DNA from: Ceratodon purpureus | Taxonomy: Eukaryota > Streptophyta > Bryopsida > Pseudoditrichales > Ditrichaceae | Assembly (NCBI GenBank): GCA_014871385.1 | Contig: CM026433.1 | Span: 6,149,585 to 6,213,584, forward strand | Direction: 5' to 3' | Length of the DNA stretch: 64,000 nt | Shown here: positions 1-11,594 of the stretch, piece by piece | Position numbering within the stretch: the first letter of the stretch is position 1 | Layout: each line of letters opens with the position of its first letter | Position numbers and translations under genes: made by a program | Notes under the pieces: model-generated | What the model was told of the DNA's origin: nothing | What the model saw: the letters and a program-made list of their open reading frames with translations, nothing else | The model's database searches: none

Positions 1-1280
1 TACTACACTTCTCGGTATGACAATAAGCATATCAAACTAGTTGTTATCCATACTGGAGGCAAGAGTCAGGGAAACGACACTGCATTGCATCCTGCTTAAA
101 TAAATATAAATGATAGGATGCCTACGTGACAATGGGGAATTTGTTTTGTTCTGCGTAAAATATGTCCTTCGGTGTGCAACCTGGTTGTCTGGCCAGCAAA
201 TGGCTGTACTCTCCAAGCAGATATCCAGCCACCTGAACGAGCACCAGATACTTAGAAGCGTGGCAGAGGCGTAACATCAAAATCTTAGACTACAAAGCAA
301 CTCCAAATCTCTCGTAGAGGTCCTTTGCAAACTAGAAACTAATTACAAATCCTCGGAAGAAGTCAGTCTTGGGTCAGAAGTCTCGAGGACGAATGAGCCA
401 TCCAAGGCATGCGTCTTCTATCACTTTAGAAAATAAAATCACAGATTGCAAGTCACATGTGACATGTGACTCCACGACATGTTATGCTCACCTTCACCAC
501 CGTTTCATGTACTGCCGGTTTATCAAGATAAGCCAAAACCGTTGCGGCAGCATACGCCTGCAATTGCATGGATAAAATTAATACTTATCAATGAAAACAC
601 TTGCATTCTTCAGATTAAGGATCTTTACTAGAAGTCCTCAGATATTATGATTCCTTCAACAAATGCGTGGTATTAATTAAATGAAAACAACAAATAGCTC
701 GTTCTAAATTTAAAGAGCACGCAGAATTCCAAGTCAGACAAAGAAGAACATGAAGCTGATTTTCAAGTTTATTGCAAAAGAGACAAATTCAGCTTCCTGA
801 ACATCAATACCTGAAGGTCTTCACTGTTGGTTACAAACTGCAGAACTCGGTACCATATGTCGTCACTAACAAAATCCCCAGTGTGGATCCAATCACCTGA
901 TGTTGAAGCCAGATGACAACATACAATATGGTTAACGACAAACTGAAATCACCACCGGCATGCTGTATCAAGTCCAGCAAAAAATCAGTTGTCGAAAATT
1001 CTTTTCGAGGAGCAAACATATGAAGATCATACCTGATGTACCGACAAGCGCAGGATGAGGGCAACGCGGATCCAACGCAGGCTTCCTTTGAGAACGATGG
1101 TTCGGTGACGGTGATGAGATGGTCGATTATGCGACAGATTGTTGGGGGGCTTGGAGGCGTTGAAAGTGAGACAAAGAGAAGGACAAGTGCATGACAAGAC
1201 GCGATCACCTACATGGCGGGGGACAGCACCGACAACAAAACACACTGAATTCAGCGCAGAAAATCACAGTTTAGGTATGC
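1..1280. other. No supported gene; possible 3' flank of the orphan ORF
   Basis: Only short ORFs on both strands without recognisable domains. The part next to 1281 may be the 3' UTR of the minus-strand ORF that ends there. I see no RNA gene or repeat structure here. Confidence 0.4.
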
Positions 1281-1982
1281 TCACATTTTTGGTGCAATGG
1301 CGTTATTGTCAGCCTCGGCGACCTTCAACAGCTCAAGCACTCCAGACGTTTGTTCTTGCGAGAATCGCACAGCATCACAGGCTGCTCCGAATTGCCGACG
1401 TTGGCCGAATGAAGTCCCCTCCCCCGCAGTCTCCAGACCTCGCAGCTCGTCCCATTTCAGCCGACACGCTTCCTCCACCCTCCCATCCCTCTCCCACGAT
1501 GCATATTGTTTGCGGCAGATATCGAAGGCGAATCTGGCCCAATTAATCTTCGCCTTCCCCTCTCTCTCCGCCAACCAGCTCCTCAGGAAGTACCTCGCGT
1601 ACTCCTTGTTAGGAGGAGGGTGATTATACACCACCAGATACTGCTCATAAACCTTGGCACACTCCTCCTCTGACAATTGATCATTCGGCACAATTCGCAA
1701 ACCACTCCCTCCCTTGTTCGGAAAGACGCGCATCAGATGTGCGTCGGTGATGTGCCTGACACCGCACTCCGTCTTCCCGCAAATTCCGGCGTCTTCCAAG
1801 TTTAGCCGCTCCGCGAAGTCCTGCACAGTCCACTTGCTACGATCATGCAATGCCTTGGCAAACTTTATGCGTTCCACACCCTTCCTATTCAGCTCGACCT
1901 CCACCTTTGGCAGGACCTCCACCTTCGGCACGACCTCCACCTTCGGCAGTGGAGAAACCTGGTCACATATCTCTGATGCCAT
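1281..1982 (-). CDS. Orphan 233-aa protein with PKVEV repeats
   Basis: I do not recognise this protein. The first ATG in the open frame is at 1982; a longer reading needs a TTG start and meets a stop just upstream, so 233 residues is the supported size, unless an upstream exon is spliced on. Near the N terminus, around residues 10-30, the motif PKVEV is repeated three times (variants PKVEVV, PKVEVL, PKVEVE). The rest is charged and Trp/Tyr-rich, with segments such as KWTVQDFAERLNLEDAG, four cysteines in the first half, and a mostly helical-looking C-terminal half. There is no signal peptide or membrane segment. The frame has GC-rich third positions like a real exon, but a domesticated transposon-derived ORF or a lineage-specific gene are both possible. 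Its upstream side faces the TTC1 promoter about 1.7 kb away. Confidence 0.5.
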   Translation of the reverse strand: MASEICDQVSPLPKVEVVPKVEVLPKVEVELNRKGVERIKFAKALHDRSKWTVQDFAERLNLEDAGICGKTECGVRHITDAHLMRVFPNKGGSGLRIVPNDQLSEEECAKVYEQYLVVYNHPPPNKEYARYFLRSWLAEREGKAKINWARFAFDICRKQYASWERDGRVEEACRLKWDELRGLETAGEGTSFGQRRQFGAACDAVRFSQEQTSGVLELLKVAEADNNAIAPKM

Positions 1983-3099
1983 CAGGCTTGGCTGCGCGCT
2001 ACCCCCTTGCAAACAACTTAGTTTTCACGGTGAATTTTAACGGACCTTCAATTGCTTTGCTAACTATCGAACCCTAATCCCACTACCTCCGACTCGGACC
2101 CTTTCCAATATCCACCCCAAATCTGCCCGGCCTCCACCAGAACCCTCCAGACAACAAAACCTCTGTGTCGATGCTGATTTGTGAGGAGACGCAAATGCAA
2201 TGTGACCCCGAAACCCTAAACCCAGGGTTCGACAGTAATGCAGCAGCCCAGCAGCATGTGCAGCATCTCCCGCGTACCCCCCCACGTCCGTGAGTTTCAG
2301 AAACAGGTAGACACACAGCAAATTCTCAAAAGCAGCACACGTGAAACCCAAAAATCAAAACAACGAATTCAGCGTAACAGCGGACGGCGCTGCCCTCTCC
2401 TCTCCCGACTCAACCTGACGGTGCCCCTCTTCAATTCTCGACAGTGAAGTGTTTCGAAAGTGAAGTGATTTGGACACTGCGAAATCCATTCCAAGCACTT
2501 CCACCCTACACCCTAATCCTGAAACATAGACTCAGCATCAAATGCGAGTGGCAGCGCACCTGCAATCTCACTTCGTGTCCCTCGAAAACAGCGTTGCAAA
2601 GGATTGTGGAGAAACGGCTGCGGAGCATTCACAGCGGCCCTTCCCGGGAATTGTCACAATGAAGAGGCCTCGCTCGACTTCTGTGTCGACCCCAAAACCT
2701 CTGAACAAGTGTCACAGCGTTCCCTTCCCCTTCATGCGGTAGTTCAACTGCCTCCACGTTCCCAAAGTCCCCAAACATGGCACTTTTCTTTCACTACAAT
2801 TTGGTCACAAATTGCACTTTGTGGTCCACTTTACCATGCTTCCCCCCTACCATTGTCATGAGTTTCAAAACGTTGTCATTGGAAAGGGTTGGAGGAATGG
2901 TAATTATTTGACAAATCTCACAAATGCATTGTTTTTTTTTTCCATCCGAACAAGAAGAACAATCCTCTGAATACTCCTGATGATGCATACTTCGCAGACT
3001 CTTTCACACACTCTTACAACATGCCTGTTCAATGTTTCGGAATCCTATTTCTAAGCCGAACAGACAATCTTGATGATACAAATCCTAATGTCACCACTG

Positions 3100-3640
3100 G
3101 AAGGAGCCACCCAATATCCTTATTACCCGCCCATTACCCTCATATACCCCCACAGTACCCGCGAATACCCTAACGTATCCTCCCAGTGCCCCTTGTACCC
3201 GCCCAATACCCCTCGTATACGCTCTCAGTACCCTCCAATACACGTCCAGTACCCTTCAATCTCTTCGAAACTCTCCAATACTCAATCTACAAATATTCAA
3301 AATTCCACCTCCAAAATTTTACATGAACGTAGATTCATATGTGCAATTCATGCAAATTTTATATGCAATTTATATAAATTTAATATCAAATTTTTACCTT
3401 CAAAATTTTATGCGGAATTTATATATTTTTTTTATGCAAGGGTACTAATGAAATTGACAAAAAAAGATTTACGGACGTTTTTTATAAAAGGCTAGCTTGT
3501 CAAATTTTCACAGAATTCATATCAAATTTACTCCATCAGACTTTCTTCCAACACTTCCTCAATACCCCGAGATACTCCACCAATACCCGCCAATACCCTC
3601 CGAATGCCCTCAAAAACCTTCCAAAGCAGTCCAGAAACCC
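3100..3640. repeat. Degenerate CAATACCC-type pyrimidine repeats around an AT-rich core
   Basis: Two blocks (about 3100-3265 and 3545-3640) are made of irregular copies of motifs such as CAGTACCC, CAATACCC and GAATACCC spaced 10-15 bp apart. They are separated by an AT-rich stretch (3290-3500) with repeated ATGCAATTTAT/AAATTTTA words. This is non-coding low-complexity sequence upstream of the TTC1 leader; the rest of 1983-3640 shows nothing else I can support. Confidence 0.5.
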
Positions 3641-5307
3641 TCCCAAAACCCTGCTGACGGAAGAGAAAACCAAGCGAGGCTGAGCGTTGCAGCGTCGCCG
3701 TGTGCGATTCCAGCACCTTCACCTCTCTCTCGCTCACTCCCTCCCTCGCGCATCCTCCCTCGCCAACAATTCCTCCCCAACCAGCCCATCGCCATCAATC
3801 ACTCACTCACTCTCCCTCTCTCTCCCTCACAGGCGATTTCTCCACAATCCAGTACCCGAATCGCCACTTGCCCGCTCCTCGGATCGCCAAGGTAAGTCCA
3901 CTCGCTCATACATCACACTCCCCCTTCCTCTTCCGATTCACAATCCCATGTCTCCTCTCCCCGCCTATACTGCATTTCAATTCCTCACTCACTTTGCAAT
4001 TAGGGTTTTGACCATGCTCTGTTTTCGTGTTTGGTTCTAGATTTGGATGCACAACTCGCAGGAGTTTGGGTGATTTTTGAGATGCTGCTCTTGCTGTTGC
4101 TTGTGAATAGTGGCACTTGTTGTGGGCTGGGTTTTTTCTCGTATTGGGTTGATCGGATTTTGGTCTGGAATTAGGGTTCTCATTATCCCCTGTTTTTTGT
4201 CTCGTGTGTGGGTCTAGCCATTTTGAGGTTTTAGATTCAGACCGCGATGCAAAGCTTGCAGGTCATTTTGATTGTGGTTGCTCTCTCTGTTTCTTGTGAA
4301 CAGTGCGCTTGTTGTGCGCTGATTAGTTCTTTGAGATTTGGAGTTGGTTTTCTGGGAGTTTGGAAGCATTTCTTTGGGGCTTGGTGTTGAATGGCTGGTT
4401 TTGGTTTGTGTTCGATCGTGTTGCGGCGCAGTCTTGGTGGTTTGTTTTTCACGTTCCGGGTTCTCAGGTATGTCCAAGTGGCACTTCTGACGTGTGCTGA
4501 TGGTTTCAACGATTCCCAAGGTCTCGGTTCACTTTTGGTTTTTGTGTTTTTAATGGGTTTGTTGTTTCCAGGTTTTGGTTGCGTGGTTTTTTTGGTGGAT
4601 TGGGTATTGGATTTGAGATCGTTGGAGTGCATCGGTCTCTTGCGTGGTTTTTTTCTGATGGTTTTTGGAGGTTTTGGAGGAGTTGATGTTACTTGGTGGT
4701 TAATTTTTGGGAGGAGAGTTGGCTGAGGTTGTTCTGAGTGATGATTCGTTTTCGTACTCTGTGCAAGACTTGTGTTGTCCGATAAAGGATTGCTGCTGTG
4801 TAGTTGTGTTAGGGTTCTGGCTTTCCGGTGGCATTTAGGTGTTGTTTTCGGTTTGTAGTGCTTGGGTTGAGGATGTGTTGATTGAGGCTGGAGGTATGGT
4901 AATTATTCTGGAACAATCAGAATGGCAATTGCAGGGTGTCAATTGTTTGGTGGGACTTAGGGCTGGGGTTTTGGGTTCAGTGGCGTTGTCTGTAGGCATT
5001 CGAGTTAGTTATGTGAACTCTTTTCTCGTTATGATGTATTAGTTTGTCATGTCTTTATTTGTTATTTAGAGGCTTCTGGTATGTGTCACTAGTTGCAAAT
5101 CCTGCTTCTGCTTGAGTTGGATATTTAAGTGTATCATATCGTTTGTGCAAATCTTTCCATCTGGCTTGTGTTCTGCAGCAATTAATAAGTGAGCTGTTTT
5201 CTCTTGGAGTTGTTTATCATTGCGTGTGAGCTCATGATCACTTGGTGACGTTCCTTTTATGTCCATCAATCAGGGTATACTCTGCTTAAGGTTTGTGAGC
5301 AGAGAAA
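3641..5307 (+). promoter_or_regulatory. 5' leader of the TTC1-like gene with a 1.38-kb leader intron
   Basis: A CT-rich stretch (3700-3890; many CTCTC/CTCAC words) looks like transcribed 5' UTR. It ends in a strong donor, CCAAG|GTAAGT, after 3891. A plausible acceptor (ATCAATCAG) ends at 5273, leaving a short second UTR exon 5274-5307 before the ATG. The predicted intron 3892-5273 is T/G-rich, as plant introns are, and contains a long spurious ORF. Leader introns of this size often raise expression in plants; that role here is inference. Confidence 0.55.
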
Positions 5308-7904
5308 ATGGTGCTTATTGAGCTTGCAGAAGATGACGCTCCTGAATATGAGCAGCGGAAACCTAAGAAGAATCTCAAGTCGGCTTCTCCTATCACCCAA
5401 GAAGCTGCGTCAATCAGAACGGATAGCACACCAGCAGAAGGAAAGGGCCCCACTGTTCAACCTACCTCGGGAGGTGCACAACCGCAGAGCAATGAGTCCC
5501 TAACAGAGACTCCTGCTCAAGCTGCCCAACCCACTGGCCATCCCGATGACACGCTGAAGAAGTTGAGAACGGGTATTTATTTATTCTTTCCTTAAACCCA
5601 TATCTGTAACTTCACTATAAATTAGATTCATGTAAGATTTTCGGTAGAATTTGCTTGTGACTCACAAATAGAAAAACAAATGAGCTAAGCACTTTTGTGG
5701 TACACTTTATTGTGCTTCCCCCTGGTGCAAAGAATTCAAAACCTAGTCCATGCTGCAAAGAATTCAAAACACTTTATCTATGCTGCTTACGGGAGACTAA
5801 ACCAAAATATAGGAACACTCATTAATGATATCGGACCATACTTTCGAATCTTCTTGCAACTGAAGCCATGAACTCTACTAGACAACTGTCTCTGTTGATC
5901 ACGTCGAGGTGATAAAGCATATTTTAGAAACAGAGGTGCATAGAACATGTGTTATTCTGAACATCTGAACATGTGTTATTCTGAACATCTGAACATGTGT
6001 TATTCTGAACATCTGAACATGTGTTATTCTGAAGTACCATTATGATGATATGTTCATGGAATCGTGACACCAACTTCAAAATGTGTTGACGTTGATTTCA
6101 TAGAAGGTGCACGACAAGCCAAATCCAAAAAGAAAGGCGACTCGCATGCTGATGGTGAAGGAGATGGATGGGAGACTGCTAGCGAAGGAAGTGAAGAGGC
6201 GGACGATGTTTCTCACAGTGGCGACCCTGCAAGTTCAGACGAGAAAGCAGCTACTACATCAGAAAACAATGAGGATCATTTTGAGGACGCTTTGACAGAG
6301 GAGGAGCTACGAGCGGTGAGTGAACTATAGGTTACAGCTTTCCTTTTGATATGTGGTTAGTAATTCACTAACTTTTCAAATACCTTTTTGCTCGTGTGAA
6401 GTCTCTGTTGCAGAATTGGCGGGCTCTTGTTGAAGAAATCATAGAACTTTTTTGATTGTTCATATTAACAGATAATCAAATAAGAAATGGTTCTCCTGAT
6501 CACATATAGTGGTGCCATATTAGATTATACGATCTTGTGCGTCGTGCTTATCCTTTTGGAAATTCTGATGAAGTGTATTTGCGATGAGTGAATACAGAAG
6601 GCTTTATCGTTAGCAAATGAAGCGAAGTCACAGGGCAACTCTTTATATGTTGCTGGCAAGTACTCGGAGGCCTTGGAATGTTATGCTAGTGCATTGGAAG
6701 GTGTTGCCAATGATCCAAGTGCAAATGAGCTGCGTGCACAATGCTACTCAAATCGAGCTATCTGTGAAATCAATCTGGTAATATACCGAAAGTCTTCACA
6801 ACTCTAGACGTGTACATGTCTCAGTTACACTCTCGATGTACTCACAATCTGTCTCTTCTCAAAGTCTCAGGTAGTTATTGATGATAATTAATTAAATGCT
6901 ACAGCTATCTGTGATGTGGCATTTGTTTGAACGACGCTATATTGTCCCTCTTGTTTTCTATGAGAATATGAAGCTACTTTGTATGATTGAGCTGTGGGTG
7001 TGGAATTAGGAAAGTAAATACATGGTTGTTGAGCAGATCTTAGTGCCTTGGAAATATGTTGATCATTGAAGTGCTTGGGTTTCGTTTCTATTTTGCAGAA
7101 AAATTACAAGGATGCAGTGACGGAGAGCACAAAAGCTCTAGAACTTGATCCGAACTATGTGAAAGCTTTAATGAGGCGTGCTCAGGCTAATGAGAGTCTT
7201 GAAAAGTTTGAAGAAGCTCTTTCTGGTATGGATAATGAGACTTGAAAGTGAGACTGAATGCCCATGTAGTGTATATCTAGAGTATGATTTCTCCTGCCAT
7301 TGTGGTTGTGATGAATAGGGCAGCTATCTTAAATATGAAGTTGTTTTAGAGTTGCCTGGAATGGATGTAACTTTCAAAATCAGTGATGTAGGGTTTATGA
7401 TGAATTATTATGGGGCAAAGTGCAGCTCATAGTAACAAGTGGTTCTGTTACAGACTTGAAGAAAGCCCTTGAACTCGATCCTTCCAACAAAGTCGCCCGC
7501 GTGTCCATTATCAGGCTGGAACCAATCGTCGAAAAGAAAAGAGAGGAACTCAAAGAAGAAATGATTGGTAAGATGGACTCCCAACCCTTGAGTGAACTGT
7601 TATCTCTCAAGCCTGGTTGAATTTTATGTTAAATGTAATCGCACTGTTTCTGTTCAGTGGGCTCTTTATTGCTCTTTTTTCCCCTAGTGATCGGGTGCAC
7701 CCAATGCACTTGATGCAGATGTCTTTCAATCGGTTCTCACTTGATCCAAGCGTAGTATTTACTCCTTGACAATGTCTTTGAGCAGGTAAGTTGAAGGAGC
7801 TTGGTAACAATGTGCTCGGAAAGTTTGGTATGAGCGTGGACGATTTTAAGGCAGTGAAGGATCCTAATACTGGAAGCTATTCCATCTCTTTCGGCAAAAG
7901 CTAA
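5308..7904 (+). CDS. TTC1: TTC1-like tetratricopeptide repeat protein
   Basis: TPR co-chaperone-type adaptor resembling animal TTC1 and its plant homologues. Six coding exons keep frame: 5308-5572, 6104-6315, 6598-6777, 7099-7225, 7454-7567 and 7786-7904, giving 338 residues. The first roughly 155 residues are acidic and Ser/Thr/Pro-rich, so probably disordered. Residues 160-275 hold TPR helices: KALSLANEAKSQGNSLYVAG starts repeat 1, and NYKDAVTESTKALELDPNYV, then LKKALELDPSNKVAR, follow. The C terminus, with LGNNVLGKFGMSVDDFK and a final GSYSISFGKS, is the hallmark of the TTC1 family. TPR domains of this type bind the C-terminal tails of Hsp70/Hsp90 or G-protein partners; the partner here is not visible. 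Probably cytosolic, with no targeting signal. The gene is convergent with the GIL1-like gene. Confidence 0.9.
5943..6033. repeat. 24-bp minisatellite, 3.8 copies, in TTC1 intron 1
   Basis: Unit GAACATGTGTTATTCTGAACATCT (24 bp) repeated head to tail without visible mismatches from 5943 to 6033. It lies in the intron 5573-6103. The perfect identity suggests recent expansion and a likely length polymorphism. Confidence 0.9.
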
Positions 7905-8649
7905 ACCAAGCCAGTCTGCCCACTTTTGTTACTTGCGATACTCATCGACTCTACCTGGATCATACACCTACAAGTAAATCAGCAGAGGCTCACGTTTATA
8001 AGTTCTGCTCCTGTATAGCTCCTTCCAAATGTGTACCTGCAGAGCTTAGTTAAAGTGGCCACATGTACTAATCGAGCTGGATTGTTGCTGACAAACATGC
8101 AGTGACGTTACAGTATCTTTTTTTGGGAACGTAGGGAATCTATGTTTTGTTCACAAATCTTTATCTTGAGCTACAGATAGAACACAATCATGCAACTTTC
8201 TTCACTATGAACTTCCTGTTATGTTCAAATCTTTCGGGACTGCTGTAATCATGCATCTCCTGGAGCCGTCAATAAATCTCATTGAAATTGTGAGAATTAC
8301 AGTGCTGGTGCCAGTGTGATGTTTCGGTTTATTACAGTACATGCTTTAGGTGGAGCAATCCTTTGGTATGGTCGAGACACCACATGGAATCAACAGGTTG
8401 AATGGTTTTGAACGAATCTCAGAAACAAGTGAGATAGGAGTACCCAAGGTAGGAAGTCTCAATGGACATCTTTTGGTTTTACAGTTCTGACCTACTGAAT
8501 TGTATCACTACCGATAATTGACGATTCATTCTTCCAGACTACAACCAACCGGAAGACCTAACTCTAAACACTACTCATCCGTGTGTCTCTCTTGCACCTC
8601 CCTCGTCTATGTCACAGTTCTTGATCGGGCAGATTTGGAAACTTACATC
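7905..8649. other. Convergent 3' ends of TTC1-like and GIL1-like genes
   Basis: No ORF of interest. This should hold the two 3' UTRs; AATAAA-like signals such as 'caataaat' near 8270 are present, but no cleavage site can be fixed. Confidence 0.4.
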
Positions 8650-10603
8650 TTATTCTCTTGATTCACTCCAGCCTATACCTGGCACTACATCGGGATGTTC
8701 TCGAGATGAACTAGCTTCCACCTTGTCTTGTACGTCAACGTGAACATCGTCGGAGTTTTTGCATACCTCTACATCATCAGAGGGAGCTGTAATGTCGTTA
8801 TTCACGGCCTGCTCAGAGTGTGGTGGCTGCAACACTTCTACAGCCACATGCAGCTCTGACTCTGAAGAGTTAATACTATCTGATACAGGTTGATTGCACT
8901 CTGGTTGTGGTTCTAATTCCTGGAGCTCTCCTGAAGAACTCTGGTCCTTTAAGAGCGGCTGGCATAAATCGGAAGTCTGACTCTCCATGACCTCGCATAT
9001 TTGTCCGCGAGACCGAGACTGGAAGTGGGAAAGAATTGCCTTCCAGAGGATTCGAGACATACTGATGCGCAACCTCCGAAAAGAATTATGAATTATACCC
9101 CACAAGACGAAAGGATGAAGTGGAGGAGTATCAGTCACTGGATGCTCTTCAGAGGTTAATGTTTCAACTCGAATAATGTCCATACTGACGTGATGGTGAT
9201 CCGTTCCTGGACGCTCTTCACTAGAAGCTACCGTTTCCACATGATCAGTATCGGCCATGTTCGGAGGTTGATCTGGCCCATTCATAGCACATCCAGCTTC
9301 GTTACCAGGCTGTGAAGTGCAATTAATTTCCTGATGAGCTTGTGATCCAAGAAAGACATAACATTTGAAAATGCTGCCGTTGATCCATAGTCCGGGCAAA
9401 ATAAGGTGTTGTACCACTAGTGCTGACGTCCCCAGCAGCTTGTGCTCCTCCTCATCCTGGCGCCCAGGAACAGTCTGCATAAACTCCTTGTTGAATGCTT
9501 CACCACGCGCCACCCTCATGATCCTCACATTTCCCTTGTCAAAAGACAATGTCAATTTGTGCAATACCCACACAGACATTGCTAAGTTCCAAAAACAAAG
9601 CTTCAACCCATCATTAACCTCCATATGGCCGAGTGGAATGAGGTTATTCATGTCTGTAGCCACCATTTGACAGAATACACTAAACTTTCCCCAATATGGC
9701 TCCACCGCTGCCTTGTTACGGCAGTCCTCCTGGTTTTCGATGAAGGCATCGAAAGCTTTATACTCTTGGAAAGAGAGTTCTGGCAGCAGGGCAGGAGGAA
9801 TGAACTTGGCCGCATCCTCAACTCCCAGGTCTACTCGCTCAAACCTGGAGAAGAATATCGATGACACAAGAGCTTCATCCTTACTCAAGTTCACAATGTC
9901 TGTACTATGTTTCCCAGCTGCGATTCGGAATGACAAGACGAAATTGTGCAAATCACGAGATACTCTTTGGACAGCGTTTTTGAGAAGATATGGGTTGGGA
10001 CCAGAGACACAGTAAGAGCCATAGGGAGCAAGAAGTTTCTGAATTTCTTGAGTTTTCGAGTGTAATTGCTTCTGAAGGTCTCCGATATAGGGCTCCAAAA
10101 TATTCGTGAAATGCCTACTCCATTCTTCTTTTTCAGCTTCAAGCTTCCGTAAAATCACTTTGAGTTTTTCAACTTCGTCGGTAGCCGCAAGAAGTCCAGT
10201 TTTCAGTTTTGAGTTTGCATCCAATAAAATGTTAATATTCACAGGATCCACATGACTCAAGTGTCCTGAATAAGCACCGCTTTGCCTTCCTCCTTGTCCA
10301 CCATTCGAACTACCTGAAAGTACAAGAATTCATATTGCTCACTACCAATCCCTCACCGCAAGGCCGATAGCAGTAAAGAATCTACTTCAGGAAGTTCACA
10401 AAACTAACTCCCACACTGAAATTTTCTCCAGAACGTTTATCTCGATGCATGCTATCAACTGAAAAGTTACTAGATTTTAAAGAAACTGTGTGGATTTTTT
10501 AATCAAGTACTAAATTTCATCATCGATAAATTCAACAATCTCAGGGCTTCAAACTTCATTCACAAGTATACTCAAAGATCAACAAGGTAAGGCAAGTACC
10601 CAT
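8650..10603 (-). CDS. GIL1/IRKI-like (DUF641-related) plant protein with long C-terminal extension
   Basis: Member of the plant family that includes GRAVITROPIC IN THE LIGHT 1 and IRK-interacting protein, linked to light and auxin/tropic growth signalling. The coding sequence is one large exon (8650-10313) plus four bases (10600-10603). The start codon sits at the end of the upstream exon, so ATGG|GT is split by the intron 10314-10599; the large exon alone has no upstream ATG. Product about 555 residues. Residues 30-90 form a coiled coil (Leu/Lys/Glu-rich). The family signature is AMSVWVLHKLTLSF at about 246-259, followed by IMRVARGEAFNKEFM and then LILPGLWINGSIFKCYVFL at about 305-323, matching the usual VWLLH.LAFSF and MPGF..GN..I.C.VYL blocks. 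The last roughly 225 residues are polar, Ser/Glu-rich and unlike the family, so low complexity or a lineage-specific tail. No membrane segment is clear. Confidence 0.75.
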
Positions 10604-11594
10604 TATGAACACTCCGCACGATACGTGAGCCCTTTCGCCCAGGTACGGACGCTGGCCTTGCAAGCTCCACCTTCGTCTGATGAAGCCGACCCGGGATGAT
10701 CACCTTTGCGAAAGCCTGCAAATATACATAGTCTAGTTCATTTACGTTGAATATCAAACAACCAAGTGATCAAACGTCTGTTGGTACAGAATAAACTCTA
10801 TCACAAAGACGTATATATCATGAAACGCCAGACATACTTTGCTACAGACAAGCATCAAGGAACTAGCTAGCACGGCAGGAGCAGTACTCGAAATGCCCCA
10901 GACTGAAAACCGCATACCTAAGATCTGTTTCTTCGAGGATTTACTCAGCTGGGTCAATACATCGGAAGAAAAAGGCTCTAAGCTCATGAGTCGAGCGCAA
11001 CCGCTGTTCCCAATCTGTCCCAAAATGTCTGCACAAAACCTTCCTGCCCTTTGCCGACGACGTTACCGGGTGTCCAACGCGCATCTAGTCGGGATTTAGT
11101 CGGGATTTAGTCTGCTTGTAGGAAGCCTGGTAAACAGTGGACCCAATCTTCCTGGTTACTCACTCCTTCCGGTTGCAGTTGGCCACCCACAAAATCTTTG
11201 TGGATATTCCATAAAGCAACTCTAAGCTGCCGAAATTCGATTCGCCATCCGCGTCGGAAGAATAAAACAGCTGTGAAACTTATCGTCGGAAGGCAATTGT
11301 TACGACCGACAATTTTGTCTGCTGTCACTTATTGTTACTCAAATATCCCAACCCACCAGTCGGTAGTCACTATGATGCAAACGAAGCATAGTGTAGCGAT
11401 TTTTTGATGTGGCCTCCCAGGTAATTCCCTCAATGACATTGTCGGCCACAACATAGTATAACTAAGTCACGCTAGTGCCCTTCGAAAAATATTTTGGAAC
11501 AGGACGGAGAACCATCAAGTGTGGTATTTATTAACTTGCTAGGTTCGGCGTCTCGGATTGTTCCAGACGAGCAGGTCGCTCCTCCTCCATACGT
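10604..11594. promoter_or_regulatory. Divergent upstream region between GIL1-like and HSPA12-like genes
   Basis: On the minus strand a non-coding exon 10600-10715 (acceptor TTTGCAG at 10716) precedes the split start. An earlier leader exon may end at a donor near 10917 (ATCTTAG|GTATG). The remainder up to 11594 separates two divergently transcribed genes. The direct duplicate GTCGGGATTTA at about 11088/11098 is the only local repeat noticed. Confidence 0.45.

Noticed and set aside
4391..4726. 111-aa hydrophobic ORF before TTC1
   Set aside because: It lies in the T/G-rich predicted leader intron; Phe/Val/Gly/Leu-rich translation is what such sequence gives by chance.
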